Positions 12,030 to 23,110 of a stretch of 64,000 bases of DNA are shown here, in pieces. Origin of the DNA: Delphinus delphis (Eukaryota > Chordata > Mammalia > Artiodactyla > Delphinidae). Position 1 is the stretch's first letter, and each line of letters opens with the position of its first letter. A model generated the notes under the pieces. It had not been told where the DNA came from. It ran no database searches and saw only the letters and a program-made list of their open reading frames with translations. The stretch lies in contig NC_082694.2 in NCBI RefSeq assembly GCF_949987515.2, forward strand, positions 61,874,080 through 61,938,079. Direction: 5' to 3'. The translations under genes and the position numbers were made by a program.

Positions 12030-15000
12030 CTCCCTTCTATTCCTAATTTGCTATATACATTTTTATCATGAATGGATACTGAATGTTATCAAACCATTTT
12101 CTGCAGTGATTGAGACCATCATGTGATTTCTGTCTTTGATTCTATAGATGTTTGAGTTACACTAATAGCAGTTTGAATGTTAAGTTCTGTTGAGTTCCTA
12201 AAATAAAGCAGTTTGGTCTGGTATGTTATTTTCTTTTTAAAATATTACTGAATTTAGTTTGCATATATCTTGTTTAGGATTTTTCAATGTATATTTTGTG
12301 TGAGATTTATTCATATTTTTTACTCCATTTAATATATACATTTAAAGCTCTAAATTATTCTCTACACTAACAATTAGTTATATTATGCAGGTTTTGATAT
12401 ATAGTGTATTTGTCATTACCATTCATTTCAAAATATTTTTCTAAGGAAAATGATGATAGTTTTATCACCATGGGTTATTTGGAACTATATTTTAAAATTT
12501 CAGGCTATGATGATTTTCTAGTTATCTTCTTGTTATTAATTTCTAGTTAAATGGCATTGTTGTCAGAGACCATATACTACACAATTTTAATTTATGAAAT
12601 TTGTTGATGCTTGCTTATTACGCAGAATATGGTTAAATTTTGTAAATGTTCTGTGTGTTTTTAAGGATGTTTACTCTGCAGTTGTTGGGTAAATTGTTCT
12701 CTATATATTCAATACGTAAAATTAATTGTGCTATTGAGATATTTTAATTCTTACTGAATTTTTGTCTGCTTCTTATAACAATTACTGAGAGAGATGTGTT
12801 TTAAAAGACTTCCAGTGTGATTGTGGTTGTTTATTTCTTCTTTTACTCCTGTGAAGATTTTGCTTTAAAGGTTTGCAGCTACTTTATTAAGGACAAAAGT
12901 ATAAAATTTTTATATCTTCCTGGTAAATCTAATATTTTATCTTTATGATATGTACTTCCTTCTCTCCAGGAATGCTTCTTTTCTTTAAAATTTGCTTTGA
13001 TATTAATGTAGTGACTCCTGCTTTCTTTCAGTTAGTGTTTTCAAGATCTTCTGTTCTTTGCTTTTCAAGTTGACTATATCCTTTTTGATTTATGAACAAC
13101 ATATAAAGTTATTTTAAAATGCAATCTGGCAATATATGTCTTTGAATTGGAACATTAGTTCATTCACAAGGTAATCACTGATGTATTTTGGTCTCAATTA
13201 GCAGTCTTAGTGTTCTATGTTATTTTCCTTTTCTTTCTTATCTATTTATATATTCTTTTTCTTCTGTGTGCTTATAAGATATGCATTCTTTTACCATCTC
13301 CTCAGTGGTTTCATAGAGAGTATAGTATGCATCCTTAATTTATCAATGGCATGTTATTTGGCACCTTTACCCATAAAATGCACTGGAACTCTTTAATTTT
13401 CTCTATCCTCTTCCAACTTATATGTTATCATTTTCTTGTGTTTTATTTCATTTTATATTTTAATCTCAAGGCATTATTAATACTGATTTAGTCAGTCAAT
13501 ATGAATTTATATTTTCCTGAATGTTGTTATTTTAATATTTCTTTTTCCTTTTTCCATCTCTGATCTTCCATCTGGGATCATTATTTTTCTACCTATAAAA
13601 TATCTTTAGTATTTATTGTAGTGTGGGTTTGATGAAGATACATTCATATTTGTTTTTCTAAATTCTATTTATGGTAACCTTAATATTTTCACTTGGACTA
13701 GAACTTTACATTATCTAAGTTCTCCCTGCCCAGCATTTTGAAGATATTCTATGTATTCTGAATTTTATAGTTTTTGTTGAGGAGTCAGTGGGTACTCTAA
13801 TTGTTGCCCCTTACAAGATAATCTCTTTGTCTCTCTGTCTGTCTCTCTTTCTTGTTCTTTCATCTCTTTTAAGTTGTTTTTAAGATTTACTTTTTGGTAT
13901 TCAATAATTTTGGTATGATTGTCTATATTTATTTTTATTTTATTATTTTATTTTTTTATCTTGCTTGAAGTTCTCAGTGTTTCTTGATTCTGTGACTTTA
14001 TGTTTTTCATTATTTTTGGAAAAATTTCAGCTATAATCTCTTCACTGCTTCTTCTGTCTCACCCTCTCTTCTCTGCCACTCCAAATATATGTACATTAGA
14101 CCTTATAATTATATGCTATGTCTATATTTTTTAAGTGCTCTGCTCTCTTTATATTTCCTTTGAAGTATTTTTTTTTCCTGATCTATCTTCTAGTTAACCA
14201 ATTATCTCTTCAGCTATGTTTAATCTGGCCATTAAACCCATCCATTGATTCCTTATTTTGGTTATTTTATTTTTCAGTTCTAAAATTTACATTTGGTGCT
14301 CTTTCAATAGTTTTAAATTTTACACTAAAATTTTAAATCTAGTCTTTTATTTCTTGAACACAGTAAGTATAGTTTTCTAAAAGTCTGTCTATGATGATTT
14401 GAGTATATTGAGCTATTTTGGGTCTTTTTCTCTTGTCTATTTTTTCTGTTGTTTTTGTTCATGGTGTCCTATCTCTTCATGGCTTGTCATTTATGATTAT
14501 GTACTAGACATTATATTTGAAAAAATTTTTGTAGAAATAATGTGTGACCTAAGATAATGTTATCTCCTTCCAGAGAAGGATTTATAGTTTGCTGCTGCTG
14601 AATACCTGAGGGTACTGCTAATTTAGGAACATTTTAATCCAACGTTAGAGATTAAAATGATTTGAAACTGAGCTGTAGTCCCTGTGAAGACCTGTCTACT
14701 TTCTCCTTCTAGTTCACTCTTACTCCTAGTTGTAACCCTTTTGTGGTTCCAATCCAATGGAAGGAAGAATGAGCAGGGCTTCCATTAATAGGTACAGTTT
14801 CTGATCTCTATCCCTTTAGCCCCCAAGGATGATCTAAACACTTCTCACCTTCTCAGCCATGTTCTCTGAAGTTAACAAGTGTTACTAAAGAAAAGGAGCT
14901 TTAAAAGCTGGATTCACTTTCCTGGGCGTCTGTACTCTCCCATGTCAAGTCCTCATGGTTCACTATTTCATTACCTCTCTGATGTCTATTTTTTTCAGCT

Positions 15001-15050
15001 ATTCCAAGTGGGAAAGTTGGTTTGAATTACTTAGTATGCTATTACCAGAG
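12030..15050 (-). mobile_element. Old L1M, about 3 kb, reverse
   Basis: In reverse, the text begins within ORF2 reverse transcriptase ('aaaccattttctgcagtgat', 'ttgtttaggatttttcaatg'), continues through the endonuclease region (12,540-13,000) and into ORF1-like text ('tttcagctataatctcttca' at 14026, 'ccactccaaatatatgtaca' at 14079, 'tattttatttttcagttcta' at 14263), then 5' sequence to about 15,050. All frames are broken; the 72- and 65-residue open frames (14118-14336, 14955-15152) are antisense text. No 3' UTR or tail is visible on the left, so the 3' end is missing or unrecognisable. Confidence 0.75.
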
Positions 15051-16109
15051 GTGGCTGTCTCAATGATTATATATATATATATTTTTTTTTTTTGCCCAGA
15101 TAATTTATTTTATGGGCTTTCCCGGAGTGTCACAGTCCCTTTATTAGTATAACTAGGAATATGTGAAATACTAGGCATACTCTTACCAAGAGTTATATTA
15201 ATATTTTATTCTCATATTAAAAACTTAGATATGAGATATAAGTGCTATAGTCTGCATCTAGATACTTGAGAATTCCTGGAAATCAGAGACTTTAAGCTTA
15301 ACTCACCTCACCTTGAAGTGATTATGTAAGCCCTCTTAAGCTGGTATGTCAAACTAGGAGGTGCAACTTGTTTATGTTTCCAGGTTGCCCATCTTCCCAA
15401 ATTTCCAAAGATCCCTTTATGTGCACTGACTTCTGTTCCCCTCAGAAGTCCAACTGAGTACATCCTCAAAGGAACATATAGCACAACTATTTCAGGGCTA
15501 GCCTTCATATACGTAATAAATCTTAGCGTAGGAATATCCGCTGAAATCTATACCAGTTAACCTTCTTGGTCTCCTTTCTACTCTCACTGAGTCTAACTCC
15601 CCACTGGCTTATAGAACTCTCAATTTTTTTTTTTTTTCATTCTAAGAATTCACAGATAACGCAGTAGTCACTGCTTGCCTACTCTGGTTTTAAATAAATC
15701 ACCAACATTCTATTTAATTTTATCAGAAGAGAGGGCAACTATTTCTCTTACTGGCCTTTACCACCTTGTTTCTCTCTCCTCTATGACTTTTACTTAACCC
15801 AAGAAAGACATTTCTGGTCCCCACTATCATCTGCTCTTTATTTTGGCCAGTTCTCTGAGACCCTTACTTCCAAAATTTCTCCAGCATCCACATATTGCAA
15901 AATCAAACAAGAAACAAAGCAAGCAAGCAAGCAAGCAAACAAAAAACCCTAATACAAAACGCAACCATTCTCATTTATTTCCTTTCTTGTCTGAATGTTT
16001 TTAGTAGCCAGCGCCAAAGCATGGATAGAAGCTGAAGCATCCAGTGCTTTAGTATAATCTCATCTGGGAGAGTCCACTGTTGCTTTTAACGTAAATTACT
16101 GCCTATTTT
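15051..16109. other. Mostly unassigned, with simple repeats
   Basis: Holds an AT dinucleotide run followed by T (15068-15094), a T-run at 15627-15639 and an AAGC tetranucleotide run at 15917-15938. Otherwise no recognised repeat or exon; the 66-residue minus frame 15308-15508 has no domain. Confidence 0.5.
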
Positions 16110-16317
16110 GCAAATGATTAACATTTGTATCTCCAGGTTAGATTTCTCCTCTGAACTAAAGACCTGTATATTCATCTATTCCTTGACATATCCTTTAGCT
16201 ATTCCACAGGTACTTTAAACTCTACATATCTAAAACCAAAATAATCTTTTCCCAAACTTCACTCTTTTCCAGTCATTCATGTTTAAATAAATACCATTAT
16301 TGCCCATTTCCTTTTTA
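16110..16317 (+). mobile_element. L2 LINE, first part, split by later insertions
   Basis: 'atttgtatctccaggttaga', 'ctctacatatctaaaaccaa' and 'aataatcttttcccaaactt' follow the L2 consensus ('..aacatgtccaaaactgaac..' region) on the plus strand. The same L2 resumes at 24863 at the next consensus position, so 16318-24862 is inserted DNA. Confidence 0.7.
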
Positions 16318-17489
16318 AAAATGTATTTGAAATTTTAAAAAAATTAGTAGACTTTATTTCTTAGAGCAGTGTTTGATTTAAGGAAAAACTGAACAGAAAA
16401 ATATGGAGAGTTCCCATATATTCCCTTTCCTCCTGCCCTCAGTTTATCCTGTTACTAATATATTGCAGTGATGTGTTACATTTGTTACAACTGATGAACT
16501 AATATCGATACATTACTGTTAACTAAATTTCGTAGTTTACATTAGGGTTGACTCTTTGTATTGTATAAATCCATGGGTTTTGCTAAATATGTGATACCAT
16601 GTATCCGCCGTTGTGGTATCATACAGAATACTTACACTGCCCTGAAGATTCCCTGTGCTCTGCTTATGTATTCCTCCATCCCGTCTCCTCCTTCCCACCT
16701 CCCGCAAGCACTGATTTAATCTTTTTACTGTCTCCATAGTCTTAACCTTTTCCAGAATGTCATATAATGGGGATGAAAGATATGAAAAGTATGTTGCTTT
16801 TTTGGATTGGCTTCTTTCACTCAGCAGTATGCATTTAAGGTTCCCCCATGTCTTTTTTGTAGCTTGATAGATAATTTCTTTTTATTGTTTTTTTTTTTTT
16901 TTGCGGTACGCGGGCCTCTCACTGTTGTGGCCTCTCCCGTTGCGGAGCACAGGCTTCGGACGCGCAGGCTCAGCGGCCATGGCTCACGGGCCCAACCGCT
17001 CCGCGGCATGTGGGATCTTCCCGGACCGGGGCACGAACCCGTGTCCCCTGCATCGGCAGGCGGACTCTCAACCACTGCGCCACCAGGGAAGCCCTCTTTT
17101 TATTGTTAAAATAATATTCTGTTGTATGGAAGTACCACAGTTTGTTTAGCCATTCACCTATTGAAGGAAATCTTGGTTGCTTCTAGTTTTGGTAATTATA
17201 AATAAAGCATATAAAATTATAAATGTTAGTGTGCAGGCTTTTATGTGGACATAATTGTTCAACTCATTTCGATAAATACCTAGGAACACAGTTGCTAGAT
17301 CTAATGTTAAGACTAGGTTTAGCTTTGTAAGAAACTACCAAACTGTCTGCCAAAGTGGCGGTGTCATTTGCATTCCTATCAGCAATAAATGAGAGTTCCT
17401 GTTGCTTCACATTCTTTCTAGCTTTTGGTGTTGACATGTATTGAATTTTAGCCATTCTAGTAGGTGTGCAGTGGTTATCTCACTGTTGA
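16318..17489 (-). mobile_element. L1MA-type LINE inserted in the L2, reverse
   Basis: In reverse, an L1M 3' end: 'ttagagcagtgtttgattta', 'agttcccatatattcccttt', 'gtttacattagggttgactc', 'ttttactgtctccatagtct', then ORF2 C-terminal text with 'actaccaaactgtctgccaa' at 17333. It is 5'-truncated at about 17489 ('cactgttg'). A CHR SINE at 16888-17094 interrupts it. The open frames here are fragments of L1 and SINE. Confidence 0.85.
16888..17094 (-). mobile_element. CHR SINE (long form), reverse, 11-bp target duplication
   Basis: Reversed poly-A (T-run 16888-16902), body 'cggccatggctcacgggccc', and tRNA-derived head ending 'ccaccagggaagccc'. Perfect 'tctttttattg' copies flank it at 16877-16887 and 17095-17105. 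The head has the polymerase III B-box-like segment near 'gggcacgaacccg' (reverse). Overlapping open frames on both strands are SINE text. Confidence 0.95.
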
Positions 17490-18382
17490 CATCCATCTAC
17501 ATTTTTTTCTTTTTTTTTTAACATCTTTATTGGAGTATAATTGCTTTACAGTGTTGTGTTATTTTCTGTTGTATAATAAGGTGAATCAGCTATATGCATA
17601 CGTATGTCCACATATCCCCTCCCTCTTGCATTTCTCTCCCACCCTCCCTATCCCACCCCTCTAGGTGGTAGCAAAGGGCCAAGCTGATCTCCCTGTGCCA
17701 TGCAGCTGCTTCTCACTAGCTATCTATTTTATACTTGGTAGTGTATATATTATCAATGCCACTCTCTCACTTCGTCCCAGCTTATGCTTCCCCATCCCTG
17801 TGTCCTCAAGTCCATTCTCTACGTCTGTGTCTTTATTCCTGTCCTGCCCCTAGGTTCGTCAGAACCATTTTTTTTTTTTTTTTTAGATTCCATATATATG
17901 TGTTAGCATATGGTATTTGTATTTCTCTTTCTGACTTACTTCACTCTGTATGACATACTCTAGGTCCATCCACCTCACTGCAAATAATTCAATTTCGTTT
18001 CTTTTTATGGCTGAGAAATATTCCATTGTATATATGTGCCACATCTTCTTTATCCATTCATCTGTCGATGGACACTTAGGTTGCTTCCATGTCCAGTTTA
18101 ATGTAAATACAGCTGCAGTGAACACTGTGGTACATGACTCTTTTTGAATTTTGGTTTTCTCAGGGTATATGCCCAGTAGTGCGATTGCTGGATGATATGG
18201 TAGTTCTATTTTTAGTTTTTAAAGGAACCTCCATACTGTTCTCCATAGTGGCTGTACCAGTTCACATTCCCAACAACAGTACAGGAGGGTTGCCTTTTAT
18301 CCACACCCTCTCCAGCATTTATTGTTTGTAGATTTTTTGATGATGGCCATTCTGACTGGTGTGAGGTGATACCTCATTGTAG

Positions 18383-18683
18383 CTTTTTTTTTTTAATTTT
18401 TGACTTTTATTTTATTTATTTTTTTATACAGCAGGTTCTTATTAATCATCAGTTTTATACACATCAGTGTATACATGTCAATCCCAATCACCCAATTCAG
18501 CACACCACTATCCCCACCGACTGTGGCTTTCCCCCCTTGGTGTCCATATGTTTGTTCTCTACATCTGTGTCTCAAATTCTGCCCTTCAAACTGGTTCATC
18601 TGTACCATTTTTCTAGGTTCCACATACATGCATTAATATACGATATTTGTTTTTCTCTTTCTGACTGACTTCACTTTGTACCC
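18383..18683 (-). mobile_element. L1 3' fragment nested in the larger L1
   Basis: A T-rich start at 18383 leads into a different L1 3' UTR subtype ('tatacagcaggttcttatta', 'acatgtcaatcccaatcacc', 'ttctaggttccacatacatg'). 'cattgtag' flanks it at 18375-18382 and 18684-18691, and the host L1 text continues at the next consensus position on the right. It is 5'-truncated to about 300 bp. Confidence 0.9.
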
Positions 18684-20923
18684 CATTGTAGTTTTGATTT
18701 GCATATCTCTAATGGTTAGTGATCTTGAGCATCTTTTCATGTGTTTGTTGGCAATCTGTATATCTTCTTTGGAGAAATGTCTATTTAGGTCTTCTGCCCA
18801 TTTTTGGATTGGGTTGTTTGTTTTTTTGATATTGAGCTGCAGGAGCTGCTTGTATATTTTGGAGATAAATCTTTTATCAGTTGCTTCGTTTGCAAGTATT
18901 TTCTTGCATTCTGAGGGTTGTCTTTTTGTCTTGTTTATGGTTTACTTTGCTGTGTATAAGCTTTGAAGTTTCATTTGGTCCCATTTGTTTATTTTTGTTT
19001 TTATTTCCATTTCTCTAGGAGCTGGGTCAAAAAGGATCTTGCTGATATTTATGTCATAGAGTGTTCTGCCTATGTTTTCCTCTAAGAGTTGTATAGTGTC
19101 TGGCCTTAATTTAGGTCTTTAATTCATTTTGAGTTTATTTTTGTGTATGGTGTTAGGAAGTGTTCTAACTTCATTCTTTTACATGTAGCTGTAAAATGTT
19201 TACAGTTTTCCCAGCACCACTTATTGAAGAGGCTGTCTTTTCTCCATCGTATATTCTTGCCTCCTTTATCAAAGATAAGGTGACCATATTTGCGTGGGTT
19301 TATCTCTGGGCTTTCTCTCCTGTTCCATTGATCTATATTTCTGTTTTTGTGTCAGTACCATACTGTCTTGATTACTGTAGCTCTGTAGTATAGTCTGAAG
19401 TCAGGGAGCCTGATTCCTCCAGCTCCATTTTGCTTTCTCAAGATTGCTTTGGCTATTCAGGGTCTTTTGTGTTTCCATACAAATTGTGAAATTTTTTCTT
19501 CTAGTTCTGTGAAAAATGCCAGTGGTAGTTTGATAGGGATTGCATTGAGTGTAAATTGCTTTGGGTAGTAGAGTCATTTTCACAATGTTGATTCTTTCAA
19601 TCCAAGAACGTGGTATATCTCTCCATCTGTTTGTATCACCTTTAATTTCTTTCATCAGTGTCTTGTAGTTTTCTGCATACAGGTCTTTTGTCTCCTTAGG
19701 TAGGTTTATTCCTAGTATTTTATTCTTTTTGTTGCATTGGTAAATGGGAATGTTTCCTTAATTTCTGTTTCAGATTTTATATCATTACTGTATAGGAATG
19801 CAAGAGATTTCTGTGCATTAATTTTATATCCTGCTACTGTACCATATTCATTGATTAGCTCTAGTAGTTTTCTGGTGGCATCTTTAGGATTCTTTATGTA
19901 TAGTTTCATGTCATCTGCAAACAGTGACAGTTTTATTTTTTCTTTTCTGATTTGGATTCCTTTTATCTTTTTTTCTTCTCTGATTGCTGTGGCTAAAACT
20001 TCCAAAACTATGTTGAATAATAGTGGTGAGAGTGGGCAACCTTGTCTTGTTCCTGATCTTAGTGGAAATGGTTTCAGTTTTTCACCATTGAGAATGATGT
20101 TGGCTGTGGGTTTGTCATGTATGGCCTTTATTATGTTGAGGTAGGTTCCCTCTATGCCTACTTTTTGGAGAGTTTTTATCATAAATGGGTGTTGAATCTT
20201 GTCAAAAGCTTTTTCTGCATCTATTGAGATTACTGTATGATTTTTAACCTTCAATTTTTTAATATGGTGTATCACATGGATTGACTGCATATATTGAAGA
20301 ATCCTTGCATTCCTGGGATAAACCCCATTTGATCATGGTGCATGATCCTTTTAATGGGCTGTTGATTTCTGTTTTCTAGTATTTTGCTGAGTATTTTTGC
20401 ATCTGTGTTCATCAGAGATATTGGCCTGTAGTTTTCTTTCCTTGTGACATCTTTGTCTCGTTTTGGTATCAGGGTGATGGTGGCCTTGTATGATGAGCTT
20501 GGGAGTGTTCCTCCCTCTACTATATTTTGGAAGAGTTTGAGGATAGGTGTTAGCTTTTCTGTAAATGTTTGATAGAATTTGCCTGTGAAGCCATCTGATC
20601 CTGGGCTTTTGTTTGTTGGAAGATTTTTAATCACAGTTTCAATTTCAGTGCTTGTGATTGGTCTGTTCATAGTTTTTATTTCTTCCTGGTTCAGTCTCAG
20701 AAGGTTGTGCTTTTTTAAGAATTTGTCCATTTCTTCCTGGTTGTCCATTTTATTGGCATATAGTTGCTTGTAGTAATCTCTCATGAGCCTTTGTATTTCT
20801 GCAGTGTCAGTTGTTACTTCTCCTTTTTCATTTCTAATTCTGTTGGCCTCAGTCTTCTCCCTTTTTTTCTTGATGAGTCTGGCTAATGGTTTATCAATTT
20901 TGTTCATCTTCTCAAAGAACCAG

Positions 20924-21138
20924 TTTTTTTTTTTTTTTTTTTTTTGTGGCACGCGGGCCTCTCACTGTTGTTGCCTCTCCCGTTGCGGAGCACAGGCTTC
21001 GGACGCGCAGGCTCAGTGGCCATGGCTCACGGGCCCAGACGCTCTGTGGCATGTGGGATCTTCCTGGACTGGGGCACGAACCCGTGTCTGCTGCATCGGC
21101 AGGCAGACTCTCAACCACTGCGCCACCAGGGAAGCCCC
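20924..21138 (-). mobile_element. CHR SINE inserted in L1 ORF2, reverse
   Basis: T-run 20924-20945, body 'gtggccatggctcacgggcc', and head ending 'caccagggaagcccc'. 'aaagaaccag' flanks it at 20914-20923 and 21140-21149 and extends into T on both sides. It splits L1 ORF2 just upstream of the reverse transcriptase core. Confidence 0.95.
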
Positions 21139-22269
21139 AAAAGAACCAGTTTTTAGTTTTATTGATCTTTGCTATCGTTTCCTTCATTTCTTTTTCATGT
21201 ATTTCTGATCTGATCTTTATGATTTCTTTCCTTCTGCTAACTTTGGGGTTTTTTTGTTCTTCTTTCTCTAAGTGCTTTAGGTGTAAGGTTAGGTTATTTG
21301 AGATGTTTCTTCTTTCTTGAGGTAGGATTGTGTTGCTATAAACTTCCCTCTTAGAAGTGCCTTTGCTGCATCCCATAGGTTTTGGGTCATTGTGTTTTCA
21401 TTGTCCTTTGTTTCTAGGTACTTTTTGATTTCCTCTTTGATTTCTTCAGTGATCTCTTGGTTTTTTTGTAGCATATTGTTTAGCCTCCATGTGTTTGTAT
21501 ATTTTACAGATTTTGTCCTGTAATTGATATCTAGTCTCATAGCGTTGTGTTCGGAAAAGATACTTGATACGATTTCAATTTTCTTCAATTTACCAAGGCT
21601 TGATTTGTGTCCCAATTTATGGTCTATTCTGGAGAATGTTTTATGAGCAGTTGAGAAGAAAGTGTATTCTGTTGTTTTTGGTTGGAATGTCCTTCAAATA
21701 TCAATTGAGTCCATCTTGTTTAATGTGTCATTTAAAGCTTGTGTTTCCTTATTTATTTTTATTTTATATGATCTGTCCAGTGGTGAAACTGAGGTGTTAA
21801 AGTTCCCTACTATGATTGTGTTACTGTCAATTTCCCCTTTTATGGCTGTCAACATTTGCCTTATGTATTGAGGTGCTCCTATGTTGGGTGCATAAATATT
21901 TTCAATTGTTATATCTTCTTCTTGGATTGATCCCTTGATCATTATGTAGTGTCCTTCTTTGTCTCTTGTAATAGTCTTTATTTTAAAGTGTCTTTTATCT
22001 GATATGAGAATTGCTACTGCAGCTTTTTTTTCATTTCCATTTGCATGGAATATTTTTCTCCATCCCCTCACTTTCAGTCTGTATGTATCTCTATGTCTGA
22101 AGTGGGTCTCTTTTAGACAGCATATGTATGGGTCTTGTTTTTATGTGCATTCAGCCAGTCTTTGTCTTTTGGTTGGAGCATTTAATCCATTTACATTTAA
22201 GGTAATTGGCGATATGTATATTCCTGTTACCATTTTCTTAATTGTTTTGGGTTTGTTATTGTAGGTGTT

Positions 22270-23110
22270 TTCCTTCTCTTGTGTTTCCTGCCTGGAGATG
22301 TTCCTTTAGCACTTGTTGTAAAGGTGGTTTTTTGGTGCTGTATTCTCTTAGCTTTTGCTTGTTTGTAAAGGTTTTAGTTTCTCCATTGAATCTTAATGAT
22401 ATCCTTGCTAGGTAGAGTCATTTTGGTTGTAGGTTTTTCCCTTTCATCACTTTAAATATGTCCCGCCACTCCTTTCTGGCTTGCAGTGTTTATGTTGAAA
22501 GATCAGCTGTTAACCTTATGGGGAGTCCCTTGTATGTTAGTTGCTGCTTTTCCCTTGCTGCTTTTAATATTTTTTCTTTGTATTTAATTTTGGATAGTTT
22601 GATTAATGTGTCTTGGTGTGTTTCTTCTTGGGTTTATCCTGTATGGTACTCTGTGTGCTTCCTGGAGTTGATTGACCATTTACTTTCCCATGTTAGGCAA
22701 GTTTTTGCCTATAATCTCTTCAAATATTTTCTCATACTCTTTCTTTTTCTCTTCTTCTCTGGGACCCCTGTAATTCTGATGTTGGTCCATTTATGTTGTC
22801 CCAGAGGTCTGTGAGACTCTCCTCAATTCTTTGCATTCTTTGTTCTGCTCCCTTGCAGTTATTTCCACCATTTTACGTTCCAGCTCACTTATCCATTCTT
22901 CTGCCTCAGTTATTCTGTTATGGATTTCTTTTGGAGTATTTTAATTTCAGTCATTGTTTTGTTCATCACTGTTTGTTTGCTCTTTAGTTCTTTTAGATCC
23001 TTGTTAAATGTTTCTTGTATTTTCCCCATTCTGTTTCCGAGGTTTTGGATCATCTTTACTATCATTACTCTGAATTCTTTTTCAAGTAGGTTGCCTATTC
23101 TTCTTCATTT
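22270..23110 (-). pseudogene. L1 ORF1 (RNA-binding chaperone), broken
   Basis: Reverse translation in pieces gives L1 ORF1 features: an N-terminal helix-rich segment (EKEFRVMIVKMIQNLGNR near 23080-23020) that in the family forms the coiled-coil trimer, then IRITGVPE-like text near 22770, and a C-terminal half around 22600-22300 with several frameshifts and stops. The expected product, an RNA-binding trimer in the L1 ribonucleoprotein, cannot be made from this copy. The exact start codon is uncertain; an ATG at 23167 is followed quickly by a stop. Confidence 0.75.

Larger units (their letters stand above)
17883..22233 (-). pseudogene. L1 ORF2 (endonuclease-reverse transcriptase), broken
   Basis: ORF2 protein normally nicks target DNA and reverse-transcribes the L1 RNA. 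The start is the ATG at 22233 (reverse), opening an L1-type N-terminus ending in LNVNGLNAPTK, soon followed by a stop. The endonuclease piece at 22071-21694 keeps HANGNEKKA and IYAPN but has GNFN where the family has GDFN, which would remove a catalytic aspartate. The RT piece at 20952-20272 has the ITLIPK and [11 protein letters not shown] blocks, and 20290-19712 keeps [20 protein letters not shown] and the catalytic FADD. A C-terminal piece at 18125-17883 ends MLTHIYGI. A nested L1 and a SINE split the frame. Net length without insertions is about 1,270 codons, normal for the family. Confidence 0.9.

Noticed and set aside
15068..15094. Replication origin or matrix-attachment site from the AT run
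   Set aside because: It is a short TA microsatellite followed by a T-run; nothing else supports such a role.
20783..21376. Long overlapping open frames of 141, 144 and 154 residues on both strands
   Set aside because: They run through the CHR SINE and the surrounding L1 ORF2. The same SINE-derived peptides recur at 16.9, 35.0, 39.7, 41.1 and 56.5 kb, which marks repeat text and not a gene.
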